DNA of 64,000 nt from positions 4,154,001 through 4,218,000 of the forward strand of contig OZ244805.1 in assembly GCA_965220095.1 (NCBI GenBank), written 5' to 3'. How positions within the stretch are numbered: the first letter of the stretch is position 1; every line of letters begins with the position of its first letter. Below are positions 1 through 8,764 of this stretch, piece by piece. Source of the stretch: Bin87 sp965220095 (lineage in GTDB: Bacteria; Chloroflexota; Dehalococcoidia; Lucifugimonadales; UBA3495). A program made the translations under genes and the position numbers. Under the pieces are notes generated by a model. The model did no database searches. It was not told the DNA's origin and saw nothing but the letters and a program-made list of their open reading frames with translations.

Positions 1-188
1 TATTCGCCGATTACGAACCGGATTGCCGAACCGCCCTCACTAATGCGTTCGATGTCCCGCACCAACTCTTCGGTTTCTCGAGCTCGCCCAACTTGAATGT
101 GCCGCAGGCCAACCCTGGGTACCACGCCGGCGCGGAGCGCCTGGATGATGGTGTCGCGCTCGCGGTCTCTAATCTTGGTCGTCACCAT
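1..188 (-). CDS. BrxD/DUF2791-like P-loop ATPase, N-terminal part (runs off left edge)
   Basis: Only the first ~62 codons are in the window. The ATG at 188 lies 7 bases after the stop of the TerB-domain gene, so the two are co-transcribed on the minus strand. The N-terminus reads RDRERDTIIQALRAGVVP, then GLRHIQVGRARETEELV and GGSAIRFVIGEY. This is the characteristic start of DUF2791 (BREX-type BrxD) ATP-binding proteins, where FVIGxYGxGKTFF is the Walker A; the lysine itself lies beyond the edge. In known systems such ATPases work with helicases in phage defence or stress modules. The identification rests on recalled family similarity of the N-terminus only. Confidence 0.7.
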   Translation of the reverse strand, partial: MVTTKIRDRERDTIIQALRAGVVPRVGLRHIQVGRARETEELVRDIERISEGGSAIRFVIGE

Positions 189-195
189 GCTCTCG

Positions 196-2451
196 TTACT
201 CCACAGCCACTATGATCTCCGCTTTGATGTCCTGATTAATTGCAAGGCCCTGGTCCTCTTCGAGTTCGAGCAGTCGGTCGTCGAAGTGATCCCAAGACCA
301 TTCGTTCAGAGTCTCAACGGCGCCGGCCGGCATTAACTGGAATTGTCGAGCCAGAGTTTCGTATTCATCCTGTTCCCAGTGAGGCTGCACCAGGAGCTCG
401 CCAAGGAATGCCGAATGTCTCGCATCCAGGCCGGTGAAACCGTGGCCGACGTCTTCCATGGTCTCGGCCATCTCCTCTTCCGGCTCGTCCTCTTGAAAGA
501 TTGCTCCCAGAATGGAGCTGACCCGCTCCGTGTTGGCCATCACGGAGGCAATGCGTTCGGCGTCCAAGTTCACCGTGCCGCTGTCGTCGGGACGAGACGG
601 TATGGCGAATCCCTCCTCCCGGTCGCCGGATGGCAGAACGGTCACCGGCTCGTCCCGAGATGTTAGGGTATGAATGGCAGAGTAGATCCCAGCGGTTTCG
701 AGGCCCAAAGTCCTGTGGAGTCGTTCAAGGGCGCTCACTTCATGGGCGCTGACCACGCCGTCAGAAGCCGCCAGCGCCAGCTTCCCCAATTCCTGAGAAA
801 TGTCGTTCGGAAGTTCCTTCACGTGACGTCGGAACAGGGCCAGATCCGGTGCAACCGCCATCATCCAGTCGAGATTTGCCCGCAAGCGCGCCCGTTCAGC
901 TCCGGACAGTTCCTCAGCGGCATCTATCATGTCGATAAGTTGGTCGTGTTCTTTCGAGGCAATTGCGTCGTCCGCTTGGGCAACGAAACTTCCTACCGCG
1001 ACGGCAACCAGGATGCTCTTGTACCGGTTGCTCACCTCATCCAAAACAGTCACCCCCTCAGGCAACCGAAAGAGGACCACGGGCTCTCCGTATTTCGGGC
1101 TGCGCAACGCGAAACGCGGGTCGGGCGCCATCCCAATCGACAGGCGCGCCAGAGCATCCGCAGCATCCGTCAACCGACGCTTGGTAATCTTTTCCGGATG
1201 CGCGTTTTCCAGGCGCCCTATGACCTCAACCACCGGCACGAGACCACCGGCGTCGATAATCCCCTCGGCCCAGCGGCGTAAATCGTCAATCTCCTGGCAG
1301 GGAAATAACGGCCAAAGTCGTTGTGGCAACAGCGCATGCGCCTCAATGGTGCCTCTTCCGTCAGGGTTGCGTCCGAGGAAACGACTGTATCGATCCAATG
1401 CATCGCTGGCATCGTCCACAATGGTTTTCGCCACGTTGAGAGGTCTGGATATCCGGGAAATGTCGGGAACTTGCCCGATGTATTCTTCAAGGTCAGACAC
1501 AAACTCGGACGATGCGGCACGGTACTGGGCGCGAAGGGTACGTTTGGAGACCGGGACCGGCATCCCTTCCGGGAAACGTTCATCAAGGAGCTGCCCGAAC
1601 AGCGCCCGAAATTCAGGGAACGCACGAGTCGCCGGTGTGCGCAACGAATAGTCCGGATGAGCGACATACCATCGGAGCAGCCAGTCTGCGCCGATCGGCA
1701 AACCTTCCCTCGACATCCGACCGATCGTTGCGCGCACGCTCAGCGGCAATTCGTAGCTCGCCCTTTCGATGCTTGGTTCCGTTCTGTCTTCGTACCCTGC
1801 GGTGGCCTGAGCGGCATCCAGGAATGTCCCCAGATAACCCTTGACCGATCTGTTATCTCCATACACGCCAAGGAGGCGCCCCACTTCGGCAATCAGGAGC
1901 TCTTTTTCGCCCTCATCCGGTCTGTCCACAAAAAACCGACGTTCGAGGCCGTAGAAGTACAGAAAGACATACCCGACGCTGTATCGCTTGTCCGACCGTC
2001 TACTGGCCAGCCAGTCGAGATACGTCGTTCGTGCTCGGGGGCCGATCCTGGCGTAGCTCGGCCAATACGACATGCTTTCACCGGAAAATTCGCCACCCAC
2101 TCCGTCTACGGGTAGGCTCGGGTCTATAACTGGCCTGCTCATCTGATCCCACGCGGATTGGCGACGCTCAGGGGCCAGGTAAATCATCCCGCCGATGTTG
2201 CGACCTGCTACCGTCACGCTCATTTCAGGCCCAATCCATCGAGCCATGGCGGCGCCGGCAGAGCTGGCAAGACCAGCCGAGTTCATCAAGGACTGTTCAA
2301 GGACATCGGTTGCCGTACCGGTTTTTTCCATTTCCTCCCGCGGTCCGGCGGGTATCGGAGTTGCGGTGTACGAAACCTCAGGAGCGTCCTTTTTGGTGTT
2401 GGCACCCTTCTGTTTCCATCGCTGGAATAATCGGAAGATGTTCAAGTTCAT
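196..2451 (-). CDS. TerB-N / TerB / TerB-C domain protein
   Basis: 751 aa. The N-terminal third contains ARIGPRARTTYLDWLASRR followed by VGYVFLYFYGLERRFF, the signature of TerB_N. Around residues 480-620 is a helical acidic TerB-like region (DDAIASKEHDQLIDMIDAAEELS, then ASDGVVSAHEVSALERLHR). The last ~110 residues (SVMANTERVSSILGAIF to WDHFDDRLLELEED) match TerB_C. The family is linked to tellurite/chemical stress and to phage-defence-type operons, where it is thought to act as a membrane- or nucleic-acid-associated sensor; biochemical role unknown. It is followed at 8-bp spacing by a BrxD-like ATPase, supporting a shared module. A helicase usually expected beside these genes is absent at the upstream side, where a toxin-antitoxin pair and IS copy 1 sit instead; a SNF2 helicase lies 7 kb away beyond the IS. 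Confidence 0.8.
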   Translation of the reverse strand: MNLNIFRLFQRWKQKGANTKKDAPEVSYTATPIPAGPREEMEKTGTATDVLEQSLMNSAGLASSAGAAMARWIGPEMSVTVAGRNIGGMIYLAPERRQSAWDQMSRPVIDPSLPVDGVGGEFSGESMSYWPSYARIGPRARTTYLDWLASRRSDKRYSVGYVFLYFYGLERRFFVDRPDEGEKELLIAEVGRLLGVYGDNRSVKGYLGTFLDAAQATAGYEDRTEPSIERASYELPLSVRATIGRMSREGLPIGADWLLRWYVAHPDYSLRTPATRAFPEFRALFGQLLDERFPEGMPVPVSKRTLRAQYRAASSEFVSDLEEYIGQVPDISRISRPLNVAKTIVDDASDALDRYSRFLGRNPDGRGTIEAHALLPQRLWPLFPCQEIDDLRRWAEGIIDAGGLVPVVEVIGRLENAHPEKITKRRLTDAADALARLSIGMAPDPRFALRSPKYGEPVVLFRLPEGVTVLDEVSNRYKSILVAVAVGSFVAQADDAIASKEHDQLIDMIDAAEELSGAERARLRANLDWMMAVAPDLALFRRHVKELPNDISQELGKLALAASDGVVSAHEVSALERLHRTLGLETAGIYSAIHTLTSRDEPVTVLPSGDREEGFAIPSRPDDSGTVNLDAERIASVMANTERVSSILGAIFQEDEPEEEMAETMEDVGHGFTGLDARHSAFLGELLVQPHWEQDEYETLARQFQLMPAGAVETLNEWSWDHFDDRLLELEEDQGLAINQDIKAEIIVAVE

Positions 2452-2569
2452 CCTCGCCTTATCAGCCCATGTTGCATTCTGCGTTGAGGCGCCGGCTCGC
2501 CCGACACGCCAATTCCTGTCAATCCCGGCGGGTCGAGAAATCCGAGTCGTTGGCGGGTCCTAACCATAC

Positions 2570-2827
2570 TTACCCGACGTACTCGGCGCCAGCCGCGGTG
2601 GGCAGGGCGCGTACCTTTGCCCCAACTAGCTCCTCTTCAACGTACTCGGAGCCCAGGGGTTCCAGGGTGGGGCTACGCAACACCAGGTCCAGGTCGCTGC
2701 CGGAGTGACACCGACCATTCACCCAGCTGCGGCCGTAGGCCCACACCTCGGCGTTGGGCACATACTCGCGCAGCAGTGCCTCCAACGCTTCCCGACAACG
2801 GCGCGGCAAGTCCTGGCGGTCAGTCAT
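2570..2827 (-). CDS. MNT-type nucleotidyltransferase, C-terminally truncated
   Basis: 85 aa. VWAYGRSWVNGRCHSGSDLDLVL is the nucleotidyltransferase core: a G-S element followed by the metal-binding D-x-D of SDLDL. Family members of the MNT (HepT/MntA-partner) type continue after LGSEYVE for another ~15-25 residues including a further acidic catalytic residue; here the tail turns into an unrelated EELVGAKVRALPTAAG sequence and stops, so a frameshift or deletion near 2640 is likely. The GRSWVNG spacing also differs from the usual GSRVNG. It starts 8 bases inside the end of the PIN toxin gene, making a three-gene toxin-antitoxin-like operon. MNT proteins AMPylate HEPN toxins in known pairs; no HEPN partner is seen next to it. 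Confidence 0.7.
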   Translation of the reverse strand: MTDRQDLPRRCREALEALLREYVPNAEVWAYGRSWVNGRCHSGSDLDLVLRSPTLEPLGSEYVEEELVGAKVRALPTAAGAEYVG

Positions 2828-3236
2828 CGACTTCTTCGAAGGGGTTCAGCACCGTAACTCCAGTGGGCGCGAAGTCGCGGACGTTGCGGGTGACCACCGT
2901 CAAACTGCGGTGTAGGGCGATGGCAGCAATCTGCAGGTCGGAATTGGTGTAACCCAGTTCCGCGTGCAGAAGACCCCAGCGCCTGGCTGCCGCCTCGTCG
3001 AACGGAAGGATACGGTCATGGAACGAGGTCGCCACAGACTCCAGCCAGCGATCCAGCAATTCAGCAAATGCCGGTTGCGTCCTGCGCTGCCGGGCCGCCC
3101 CGTACATGATTTCGCCTACCGTCATCACGCTGATGTACAGACCTTGTGGCGGCTGGTTCTGCAACCACCGGGCAACCGAGACGTGTCGCTCGGGTCGTCG
3201 CAATGCCGAAACGACCACTGTATCCAGGAGGTACAT
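2820..3236 (-). CDS. PIN-domain ribonuclease toxin (VapC-like)
   Basis: 138 aa. Begins MYLLDTVVVSALRR, in which the Asp at position 5 is the first PIN metal ligand (families usually read LLDTNVVSE; here Val replaces Asn). The glutamate of SVMTVGEIMYGAARQ and the aspartate of YTNSDLQIAAIALHR plus VVTRNVRDF complete the expected acidic cluster. Such toxins cleave RNA and are neutralised by a partner encoded just upstream. Its ATG follows directly on the stop codon of the Phd-like antitoxin, and its 3' end overlaps the nucleotidyltransferase start by 8 bp, indicating translational coupling. Confidence 0.85.
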   Translation of the reverse strand: MYLLDTVVVSALRRPERHVSVARWLQNQPPQGLYISVMTVGEIMYGAARQRRTQPAFAELLDRWLESVATSFHDRILPFDEAAARRWGLLHAELGYTNSDLQIAAIALHRSLTVVTRNVRDFAPTGVTVLNPFEEVDD

Positions 3237-3509
3237 TCAGAAATCGACGGCCCTGGGCGTGTAGTCCCGGGTACGGCAAGGTAGCTCGAAGCCGTCGTCT
3301 TCGCTGCCCCTCGGAATTGCCAGCAGATGGTCCACGAACGAGGGCGTATTCTCGGCATCCCTTTTGCATAGCCGCTGGTATTCTTCGAAGGCCACCACTA
3401 CCACGACTGGCTTGCCCCTTCGAGTAACTTCCTGTGGTTCCCCGGTAAGAGCGGCCTCCACCACTGCGCTGAATCGGTTCTTGGCGTCCTGCAGTTGCCA
3501 GGTGGTCAT
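3237..3509 (-). CDS. Phd/YefM-type antitoxin
   Basis: 90 aa from the second ATG (MTTWQLQDAKNRF). This start is preferred over the ATG at 3521 because GGAG lies about 7 bases before it and because the fold begins at TTWQLQDAKN. The typical Phd/YefM N-terminal motif WQLQDAKNRFSAVVEAAL is followed by EVTRRGKPVVVVVAFEEYQRL, the DNA-binding and dimerisation part. The C-terminus (PRGSEDDGFELPCRTRDY) would bind the PIN toxin. It is the first gene of the toxin-antitoxin operon, with a palindromic site just upstream that fits autoregulation. Confidence 0.85.
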   Translation of the reverse strand: MTTWQLQDAKNRFSAVVEAALTGEPQEVTRRGKPVVVVVAFEEYQRLCKRDAENTPSFVDHLLAIPRGSEDDGFELPCRTRDYTPRAVDF

Positions 3510-3521
3510 CGCAAACTCCAT

Positions 3522-3543
3522 CTAGTTTGTCTAGCCTATTATA
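3522..3543 (-). promoter_or_regulatory. toxin-antitoxin promoter with palindromic operator
   Basis: On the minus strand a perfect TATAAT lies at 3543-3538, followed at once by CTAG-N5-CTAG (3534-3522), a symmetric site overlapping the upstream ATG. A palindrome between -10 and start is the usual binding site of Phd/YefM autoregulators. No clear -35 was picked out; IS copy 1 begins 29 bp further upstream. Confidence 0.5.
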
Positions 3544-3650
3544 GCGCAATGCGGGTTTCACCGTGGCTTTGCTAGGCTTTACGCATAATTTAGAAAAAGT
3601 ATAAAGACAGGGTAAGCTGGCCTGACCAAAATCTCACTAAAGGCCCAGCT

Positions 3651-4234
3651 ATGCTTACCCTGCCCAATGCCATTGTATCCATACTCATTCCCTACTCATT
3701 CCCTTCGCAACGCTGTTTACCAACCCGACCTGGCGGAAAGCCCAGGTACTGCTGGTGGGCGCGATCCTGACCCCGGGTCAGCGCACCGTCGCCGCGGCCC
3801 TGCGGGTCATGGGCCGCAGCGATCACCGCGATTACGCCCGCTACCATGAGGTGCTCAACCGGGCGGTGTGGTCGCCCCGTGCAGCGGCGCGCATCCTCTT
3901 GGTGTTGCTGCTCCAGCACCTTGATGGTGGGGATGGCCCCTTGGTCTTCGGCATCGACGAAACCCTGGAACGGCGTCGCGGCGCCAAGATCAAAGGTCGG
4001 GGCATCTACCGCGACGCGGTGCGTTCCAGCCGGAGCCAACTGGTCAAGGCCAGCGGCCTGCGCTGGATCTCCCTGATGTGGCTGGGCCACGTGCCCTGGG
4101 CCGGACGCCATTGGGCCTTGCCGGCGCTCACCGTGCTGGCGCCATCGACCCGGTACTACCAACAGCAGGGACGTCGGCACAAGAAGCTCACCGACTGGGC
4201 GCGACAGATGATCCTGCAACCCCGCTCATGGTGA
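3651..4234 (+). pseudogene. IS copy 1 transposase orfA, frameshifted
   Basis: Same sequence as the 190-aa orfA of the other copies, starting at the same ATG, but an 11-bp duplication of the ACTCATTCC stretch near codon 12 throws it out of frame; only the part from GAILTPGQR onward (3755-4234) remains open. This copy cannot make a normal transposase from its own start. Confidence 0.85.
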
Positions 4235-4277
4235 GCCTGCCGAACCACGCTGGCTGCCCCAACGTCCACTGGCGCTG

Positions 4278-5069
4278 GTGGGCGACAACAGCTACGCCGT
4301 GCTGGACCTGCTCCACTGCTGCCAATCCCTCCGTGAACCCGTTACCCTCATTGCCAGACTACGGCTGGACGCCGCTCTCTATGCGCCCGCGCCAGCCCGT
4401 CAGCCGGGTCAGAACGGCCGCCCGCCGCTGAAAGGCGCGCGGCGACCCGCGCTGAAAACGATCCTCGACCAGCCCCAGGCAACTTGGGCCAGTGTGGCCG
4501 TGGCCTGGTATGACGGCGCCACCCGCACGGTGGAACTCACGTCGCAAACGGCGGTCTGGTACCGCTCCGGCAAGTCTCCAGTCCGCATCCGCTGGGTGCT
4601 GATCCGGGATCCCCAGGGCTCCTTCGCCACCCAGGCCTTGCTGTGCACCGACCCCGCGGCGGACCCGACCCAGATCCTGGAATGGTTTGCCCTGCGCTGG
4701 CAACTGGAGGTCACCCCGTATCAAGTACGGGGCAGGCTCTTTCAGGAGGTGCGGACCCACCTGGGCGTGGAAACCCAACGCCAGTGGTCCGACCTGGCCA
4801 TCGCCCGCACCACGCCCGTCCTGCTGGGAATCTTCTCCTGGACCACCCTGGCCGCCCACGGGTTGCAAAAACAGCGCCCCATGACCCAGCGCCGAGCGGC
4901 CTGGTACGACAAGCCGTTGCCGACCTTCGTGGACGCCATTGCCCTGGTGCGACGCCACCTGTGGCTGGCCTCGGAGGGTTTTTCAACGTCGGCCGTCGAC
5001 CCCGATACGCAGGAACTCCCAGTCGCTCTGTACCACCGACTTGTCGATTCCCTGGCTTACGCCGCTTGA
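4278..5069 (+). CDS. IS copy 1 transposase orfB (with 8-residue insertion)
   Basis: 263 aa. Carries the second catalytic Asp (VGDNSYAVLDLL) and the Glu region (RWQLEVT ... EVRTHLGVETQRQW) of the DDE transposase. Between VT and FQEV it has the extra residues PYQVRGRL encoded by the 24-bp palindrome. Confidence 0.8.
   Translation: MGDNSYAVLDLLHCCQSLREPVTLIARLRLDAALYAPAPARQPGQNGRPPLKGARRPALKTILDQPQATWASVAVAWYDGATRTVELTSQTAVWYRSGKSPVRIRWVLIRDPQGSFATQALLCTDPAADPTQILEWFALRWQLEVTPYQVRGRLFQEVRTHLGVETQRQWSDLAIARTTPVLLGIFSWTTLAAHGLQKQRPMTQRRAAWYDKPLPTFVDAIALVRRHLWLASEGFSTSAVDPDTQELPVALYHRLVDSLAYAA
4716..4739 (+). repeat. 24-bp palindromic insertion, copy a
   Basis: CCGTATCAAGTACGG followed by GGCAGGCTC. 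Exact 24-bp insertion relative to IS copies 4-6, in frame in orfB. Together with the preceding CC it forms CCCCGTA/TACGGGG arms. Identical to the insertion in IS copy 7 at the same site. Confidence 0.85.
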
Positions 5070-5238
5070 AATGCGGAAAGTCCAGCTTTGGTTTAGGGTT
5101 GAAGGAAGGCTGACTCTATCGCGACCTTTCCACCATGTTTAACCAAAACCCGAAGGCTGATAGACGACAATTAGTCCTACCGTCCCGTCATCTCACTGAG
5201 AAATATTACCGAGACTTTCGCGCCTGGGGAGCAATGCC

Positions 5239-6771
5239 TCAGCGGGAAAACTCACCGTCGAATCGCGGCAATCCGTCCAGCGCCCCGTCGGCGTCTTCGT
5301 CACCGAACTCCCGCAGATCTGCAGCTTGCTCGTATAGCGCGTCTTCATACCCGTCCGGGTCAATGGCCTGGGAAATGCGGTCAATGGCGTCGTGGGGGAG
5401 TCCGGCAGCGCGGGCCTCTCCCAGCAGGATGCTCACAGTGGCGTAGTCTGTCGACGGTGGAGTCACGCCCAACTCCTCGGCTTCATGCCCCATGGCCGCC
5501 GCCAGCTTGGACAACTTCACCGAGTCCAGCCCCTGCCGCCGTGCCGTCGTGATGATCGCCCGCGCCTGCCTCCGGGTGGCGAATTCGGGGTCGAAGTCCG
5601 AGTCGCGCAACAGGTATTCCGATACGTCCGGTTCATCCCCCGCCACCGCCGCCAGCACCTCCAGCATGGCGCCGTGGCGCAGGTCCTGCTGTTGCAGCGT
5701 CGACACGAACTCGCTGCAGCGATCCCCCGCCACGTCGTGGAGACCGGCGTCGGCCAAGTCCGACATCACCAAGGGATAGGGCAGCAGGAGGTCCGACCAT
5801 GCCTCCTCTTCCGGACCCATTGCCAACAGCGCGTCAATCACCCGGTCAACCTGCTGTTGTGCCGCCGCCGCCGGGAATCCCAGCGGGTAGGTGTCCAGTA
5901 TCGACTGGACCACCTTGGCCCCGCGGTAGTAGTAGACGATGTAAAGTCCGCCCGCGGCGTGCGGTGGGTTGGGGTCCCACTCGTCGAAGCGTCCGACGTG
6001 GAAGTCAGCCGGTCCGACCAGCATCGCGGCCGCGCGTTCGGTCACCGCGGGCAGTCCCCGCATGGCCGGCCGGATTTCCACCGGCAGGTCCTGGTTGAAT
6101 GCGCGCAAATCCGCGGCCACGGTTTCCGCCATCTCGTCGATGGCGGCGTGCGCTTCCGCCAGCAGCGTCGCTCGCGCATTGGCCAGGCCGTCGTCGCCGT
6201 CGGGGATAGCGGTGTCCTCAAGACCTTCCCGGCTTTCCTCGGCCTCCATCGCCAGCTGGGCCAGCGCCACCAGGTAGGCCTCCCGCATTGGGTCCCGTTG
6301 CGGCAGCTCGGCCCGTTGGCGACGGAACAGTCGCACCACCTGGAGGCTGGTGGTGCAGGCGAAGCAGGCAGCGTACCAGAGGTCCGCATCATGGTCTGCA
6401 ACCCCCGGCTCCGGTTGCTGCCGGAGCCGCGCCGCGGCATCATTCAAACGTCCCATGAGCCCGATGCGCTGCTCCATCTCCGCTGCTGCCACGGGCGACT
6501 GCTCGCCCTGGTCCTGCTGATCCGCCGCCCTTCCGACCACAGCGCCGGAGAGTTCGCTTTCCTGCTCCAGCATCAGCCCGGTCAACGCCAGCAGGGCTCC
6601 ATTGGCTGCCGGAGAGTCGCGATGGCTGCCGCTTTCCACGGCATCCAGCGCTGCGCTGACCTGCGCGGTGGTCGCTTCGCGGAAGGCCGTGAGCCACGCC
6701 TGTTGGTAAGGCGCGCGCTCGCGGTCAATCTCGCACCGCTCACAATCGCAGTCGGCTGGGTTGGCATTCAT
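5239..6771 (-). CDS. uncharacterised CDCERCE-motif protein, paralogue 1
   Basis: 510 aa from the ATG at 6771 (MNANPADCDCERCEIDRE), chosen because GGAGG lies about 8 bases upstream and because the paralogue at 15796-17328 starts at the same residue. I do not recognise the family. The N-terminus has a tight C-x-C-x2-C cluster that could bind a metal; the rest is mostly helical, Ala/Leu/Glu-rich, with a distinctive conserved centre ADFHVGRFDEWDPNPP and GGLYIVYYYRGAKVVQSIL, and an acidic tail ending in DGLPRFDGEFSR. No signal peptide or membrane segment. It stands alone between IS copy 1 and the interrupted helicase. The upstream 90 bp are also shared with the paralogue, so a whole gene-plus-promoter unit was duplicated. 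Confidence 0.7.
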   Translation of the reverse strand: MNANPADCDCERCEIDRERAPYQQAWLTAFREATTAQVSAALDAVESGSHRDSPAANGALLALTGLMLEQESELSGAVVGRAADQQDQGEQSPVAAAEMEQRIGLMGRLNDAAARLRQQPEPGVADHDADLWYAACFACTTSLQVVRLFRRQRAELPQRDPMREAYLVALAQLAMEAEESREGLEDTAIPDGDDGLANARATLLAEAHAAIDEMAETVAADLRAFNQDLPVEIRPAMRGLPAVTERAAAMLVGPADFHVGRFDEWDPNPPHAAGGLYIVYYYRGAKVVQSILDTYPLGFPAAAAQQQVDRVIDALLAMGPEEEAWSDLLLPYPLVMSDLADAGLHDVAGDRCSEFVSTLQQQDLRHGAMLEVLAAVAGDEPDVSEYLLRDSDFDPEFATRRQARAIITTARRQGLDSVKLSKLAAAMGHEAEELGVTPPSTDYATVSILLGEARAAGLPHDAIDRISQAIDPDGYEDALYEQAADLREFGDEDADGALDGLPRFDGEFSR

Positions 6772-7238
6772 GGACTCGCCTCCAGTTTGATGGGGGTGGT
6801 GGGATGGGTTTGTGGGAGATCGGATTACCCCGGCGTGATGGCCGGACGGCTCACCCGCTCGGCGCGCCGCCTCACTTTTCATCTGCCCGAGCGTTGGCCC
6901 TGGGAAGCCCAGTTCAGTCGCGCCCTGGCTCGATTACGCGCCCTGCCTCTCCCGTCTTGACGGTGCACGTCCGCCACTGACTCAACCTCCTCGCCAACTC
7001 GCGCCAGGTCCGGTCCGCGAGTGCGTCTTGCCGTGTCCTATCCCGCCATCTCGCTTTACCACGGCCATTGCAGCCCATCATCGGCGCCCCCAATAGCGCA
7101 GGCAGACCCCCGCCAATCTCCAATCTGCCCGAATTCGAGTCCGGACCATCGCGTCTGTTACTTCTTCACCCCCCTTCCGCTATCCTTGCGCCGTCCATCG
7201 GTGGATTCGGGATAAGGCCAGTGCAAAGCTTTGGCCCG
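6772..7238. other. intergenic region with transposase relic
   Basis: The first ~80 bp are the conserved upstream region shared with the paralogue at 17.3 kb. 6837-6960 holds a short transposase C-terminus relic. 6961-7238 shows no gene that I can support. Confidence 0.5.
6837..6960 (+). pseudogene. IS1380-type transposase C-terminal relic
   Basis: About 40 codons reading RLTRSARRLTFHLPERWPW then FSRALARLRALPLPS and a stop. This resembles the conserved end of IS1380-group transposases (…HARxVxLRLPxxWPW…FxxALxRL). No rest of the element is present; the sequence joins the duplicated upstream region of the CDCERCE gene exactly where the two paralogous flanks stop being alike (after GTGATGGCCG), so it marks a breakpoint. 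Confidence 0.4.
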
Positions 7239-8069
7239 CTAACAACTCTCCGGGTGTACGATCGCCACGCCGATGATTTCGAGTGATGAGCGAACTCCGC
7301 CTTTCTGGTCGATCTCAGCCAGTTTGGAAATCGTCTCGTCACCAATACGACGGTTCCATCCCTGATACATATTGCGAAGGTTGATGTTGAGATCTTCCCT
7401 CTGTAACTGGCGCTCATTTCGGTCGATCTGTCGCTGGGCATGGGATTGCACGGCTTGTTTAGCCTTCTCCGTCAACAGGTTATCCCGAGCAACAAAAGCA
7501 TCGGAGGTGCCTTTGAACTGGCCCAACAGGACCTCCTCGGCTCCGGTTATCAAGGCCTCAACATCAACGATTCCATAAAGAGTGCCGCTGGCCGTATCTG
7601 ATACTGTTCGCAACAGTTCCTGGGCCTGCTCGACGGGGATGGGTTTTGCCAGTCCTTCCGCACAATCCACCTCGGCGCATAGCAGTTCCACCCGGTTTGT
7701 GTAGCCCTCCAGAGACCCGATTGCCCAGACCAGCATTGTCGCGCCGCTCACTGTATTCGATGGAACCACTCCCGAGCACCACGGAACGTCCGTCAGCAGG
7801 TTCTTTTCGAGATGTCTCCCCAAAAGCAACAGAGGGTGCCGGACGTGAACGAACTCCGCCTCATCGCTGTCCCCCAAGAACGACACCCTGGTATTGCCCG
7901 GTTGACCCACACGGTTTCGAAAACGCACGATTTCAGTTCGCGCGTAATGCGTCGCCGGGTAAGACGCCACCAACCCTCGAAGGGCGTCTCCCAAGCGAGT
8001 GCTGCCGGCAATCTCGAACTCGCCTTGATGGGCCAATCGCCTCATACTCCCCGGTGAATAACGCTCAAT
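7239..8069 (-). pseudogene. SNF2-type helicase, C-terminal fragment (separated by IS copy 2)
   Basis: The C-terminal ~275 codons of the helicase whose N-terminal 717 codons lie at 9549-11701. Removing IS copy 2 and one copy of the duplication restores one frame (…EFVFAAI|ERYSPGSMRRLAHQGEFE…), giving a 992-aa protein. This part has a GSTRLGDALRGLV segment and a charged helical tail (QSHAQRQIDRNERQLQREDL). Its ATG at 8045 is internal, so any separate product would be accidental. Confidence 0.8.
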
Positions 8070-8148
8070 CTAGGCTTTACGCATAATTTAGAAAAAGTAT
8101 AAAGACAGGGTAAGCTGGCCTGACCCAAATCTCACTAAAGGCCCAGCC

Positions 8149-8721
8149 ATGCTTACCCTGCCCAATGCCATTGTATCCATACTCATTCCCTTCGCAACGC
8201 TGTTTACCAACCCGACCTGGCGGAAAGCCCAGGTGTTGCTGGTGGGCGCGATCCTGACCCCGGGTCAGCGCACCGTCGCCGCGGCCCTGCGGGTCATGGG
8301 CCGCAGCGATCACCGCGATTACGCCCGCTACCATGAGGTGCTCAACCGGGCGGTGTGGTCGCCCCGTGCAGCGGCGCGCATCCTCTTGGTGTTGCTGCTC
8401 CAGCACCTTGATGGTGGGGATGGCCCCTTGGTCTTCGGCATCGACGAAACCCTGGAACGGCGTCGCGGCGCCAAGATCAAAGGTCGGGGCATCTACCGCG
8501 ACGCGGTGCGTTCCAGCCGGAGCCAACTGGTCAAGGCCAGCGGCCTGCGCTGGATCTCCCTGATGTGGCTGGGCCACGTGCCTTGGGCCGGACGCCGTTG
8601 GGCCTTGCCGGCGCTCACCGTGCTGGCGCCATCGACCCGGTACTACCAACAGCAGGGACGTCGGCACAAGAAGCTCACCGACTGGGCGCGACAGATGATC
8701 CTGCAACCCCGCTCATGGTGA
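8149..8721 (+). CDS. IS copy 2 transposase orfA
   Basis: 190 aa with the first catalytic Asp in VFGIDETLERRRGAK. One substitution (GRRWALP) relative to most copies. Ends at the conserved TGG TGA. Confidence 0.85.
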   Translation: MLTLPNAIVSILIPFATLFTNPTWRKAQVLLVGAILTPGQRTVAAALRVMGRSDHRDYARYHEVLNRAVWSPRAAARILLVLLLQHLDGGDGPLVFGIDETLERRRGAKIKGRGIYRDAVRSSRSQLVKASGLRWISLMWLGHVPWAGRRWALPALTVLAPSTRYYQQQGRRHKKLTDWARQMILQPRSW

Positions 8722-8764
8722 GCCTGCCGAACCACGCTGGCTGCCCCAACGTCCACTGGCGCTG

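Larger units (their letters stand above)
3572..5085 (+). mobile_element. IS copy 1 (1,514 bp DDE insertion sequence)
   Basis: Left end CTAGGCTTTACGCAT, right end ATGCGGAAAGTCCAG; the ends are imperfect inverted repeats (CTGGACTTTCCGCAT when the right end is reversed). Flanked by a 5-bp duplication CTTTG (3567-3571 and 5086-5090), so this is a simple, un-recombined insertion. It is 35 bp longer than the 1,479-bp copies because of an 11-bp tandem duplication near 3683 (breaks orfA) and a 24-bp palindromic insertion at 4716-4739 (in frame in orfB). Confidence 0.92.

Noticed and set aside
5392..6960. Long plus-strand frame (522 codons) opposite the CDCERCE gene
   Set aside because: It is the antisense shadow of the minus-strand gene; the paralogue has a similar but shorter shadow with stops. 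Only its last ~40 codons (IS1380-like) have independent support.
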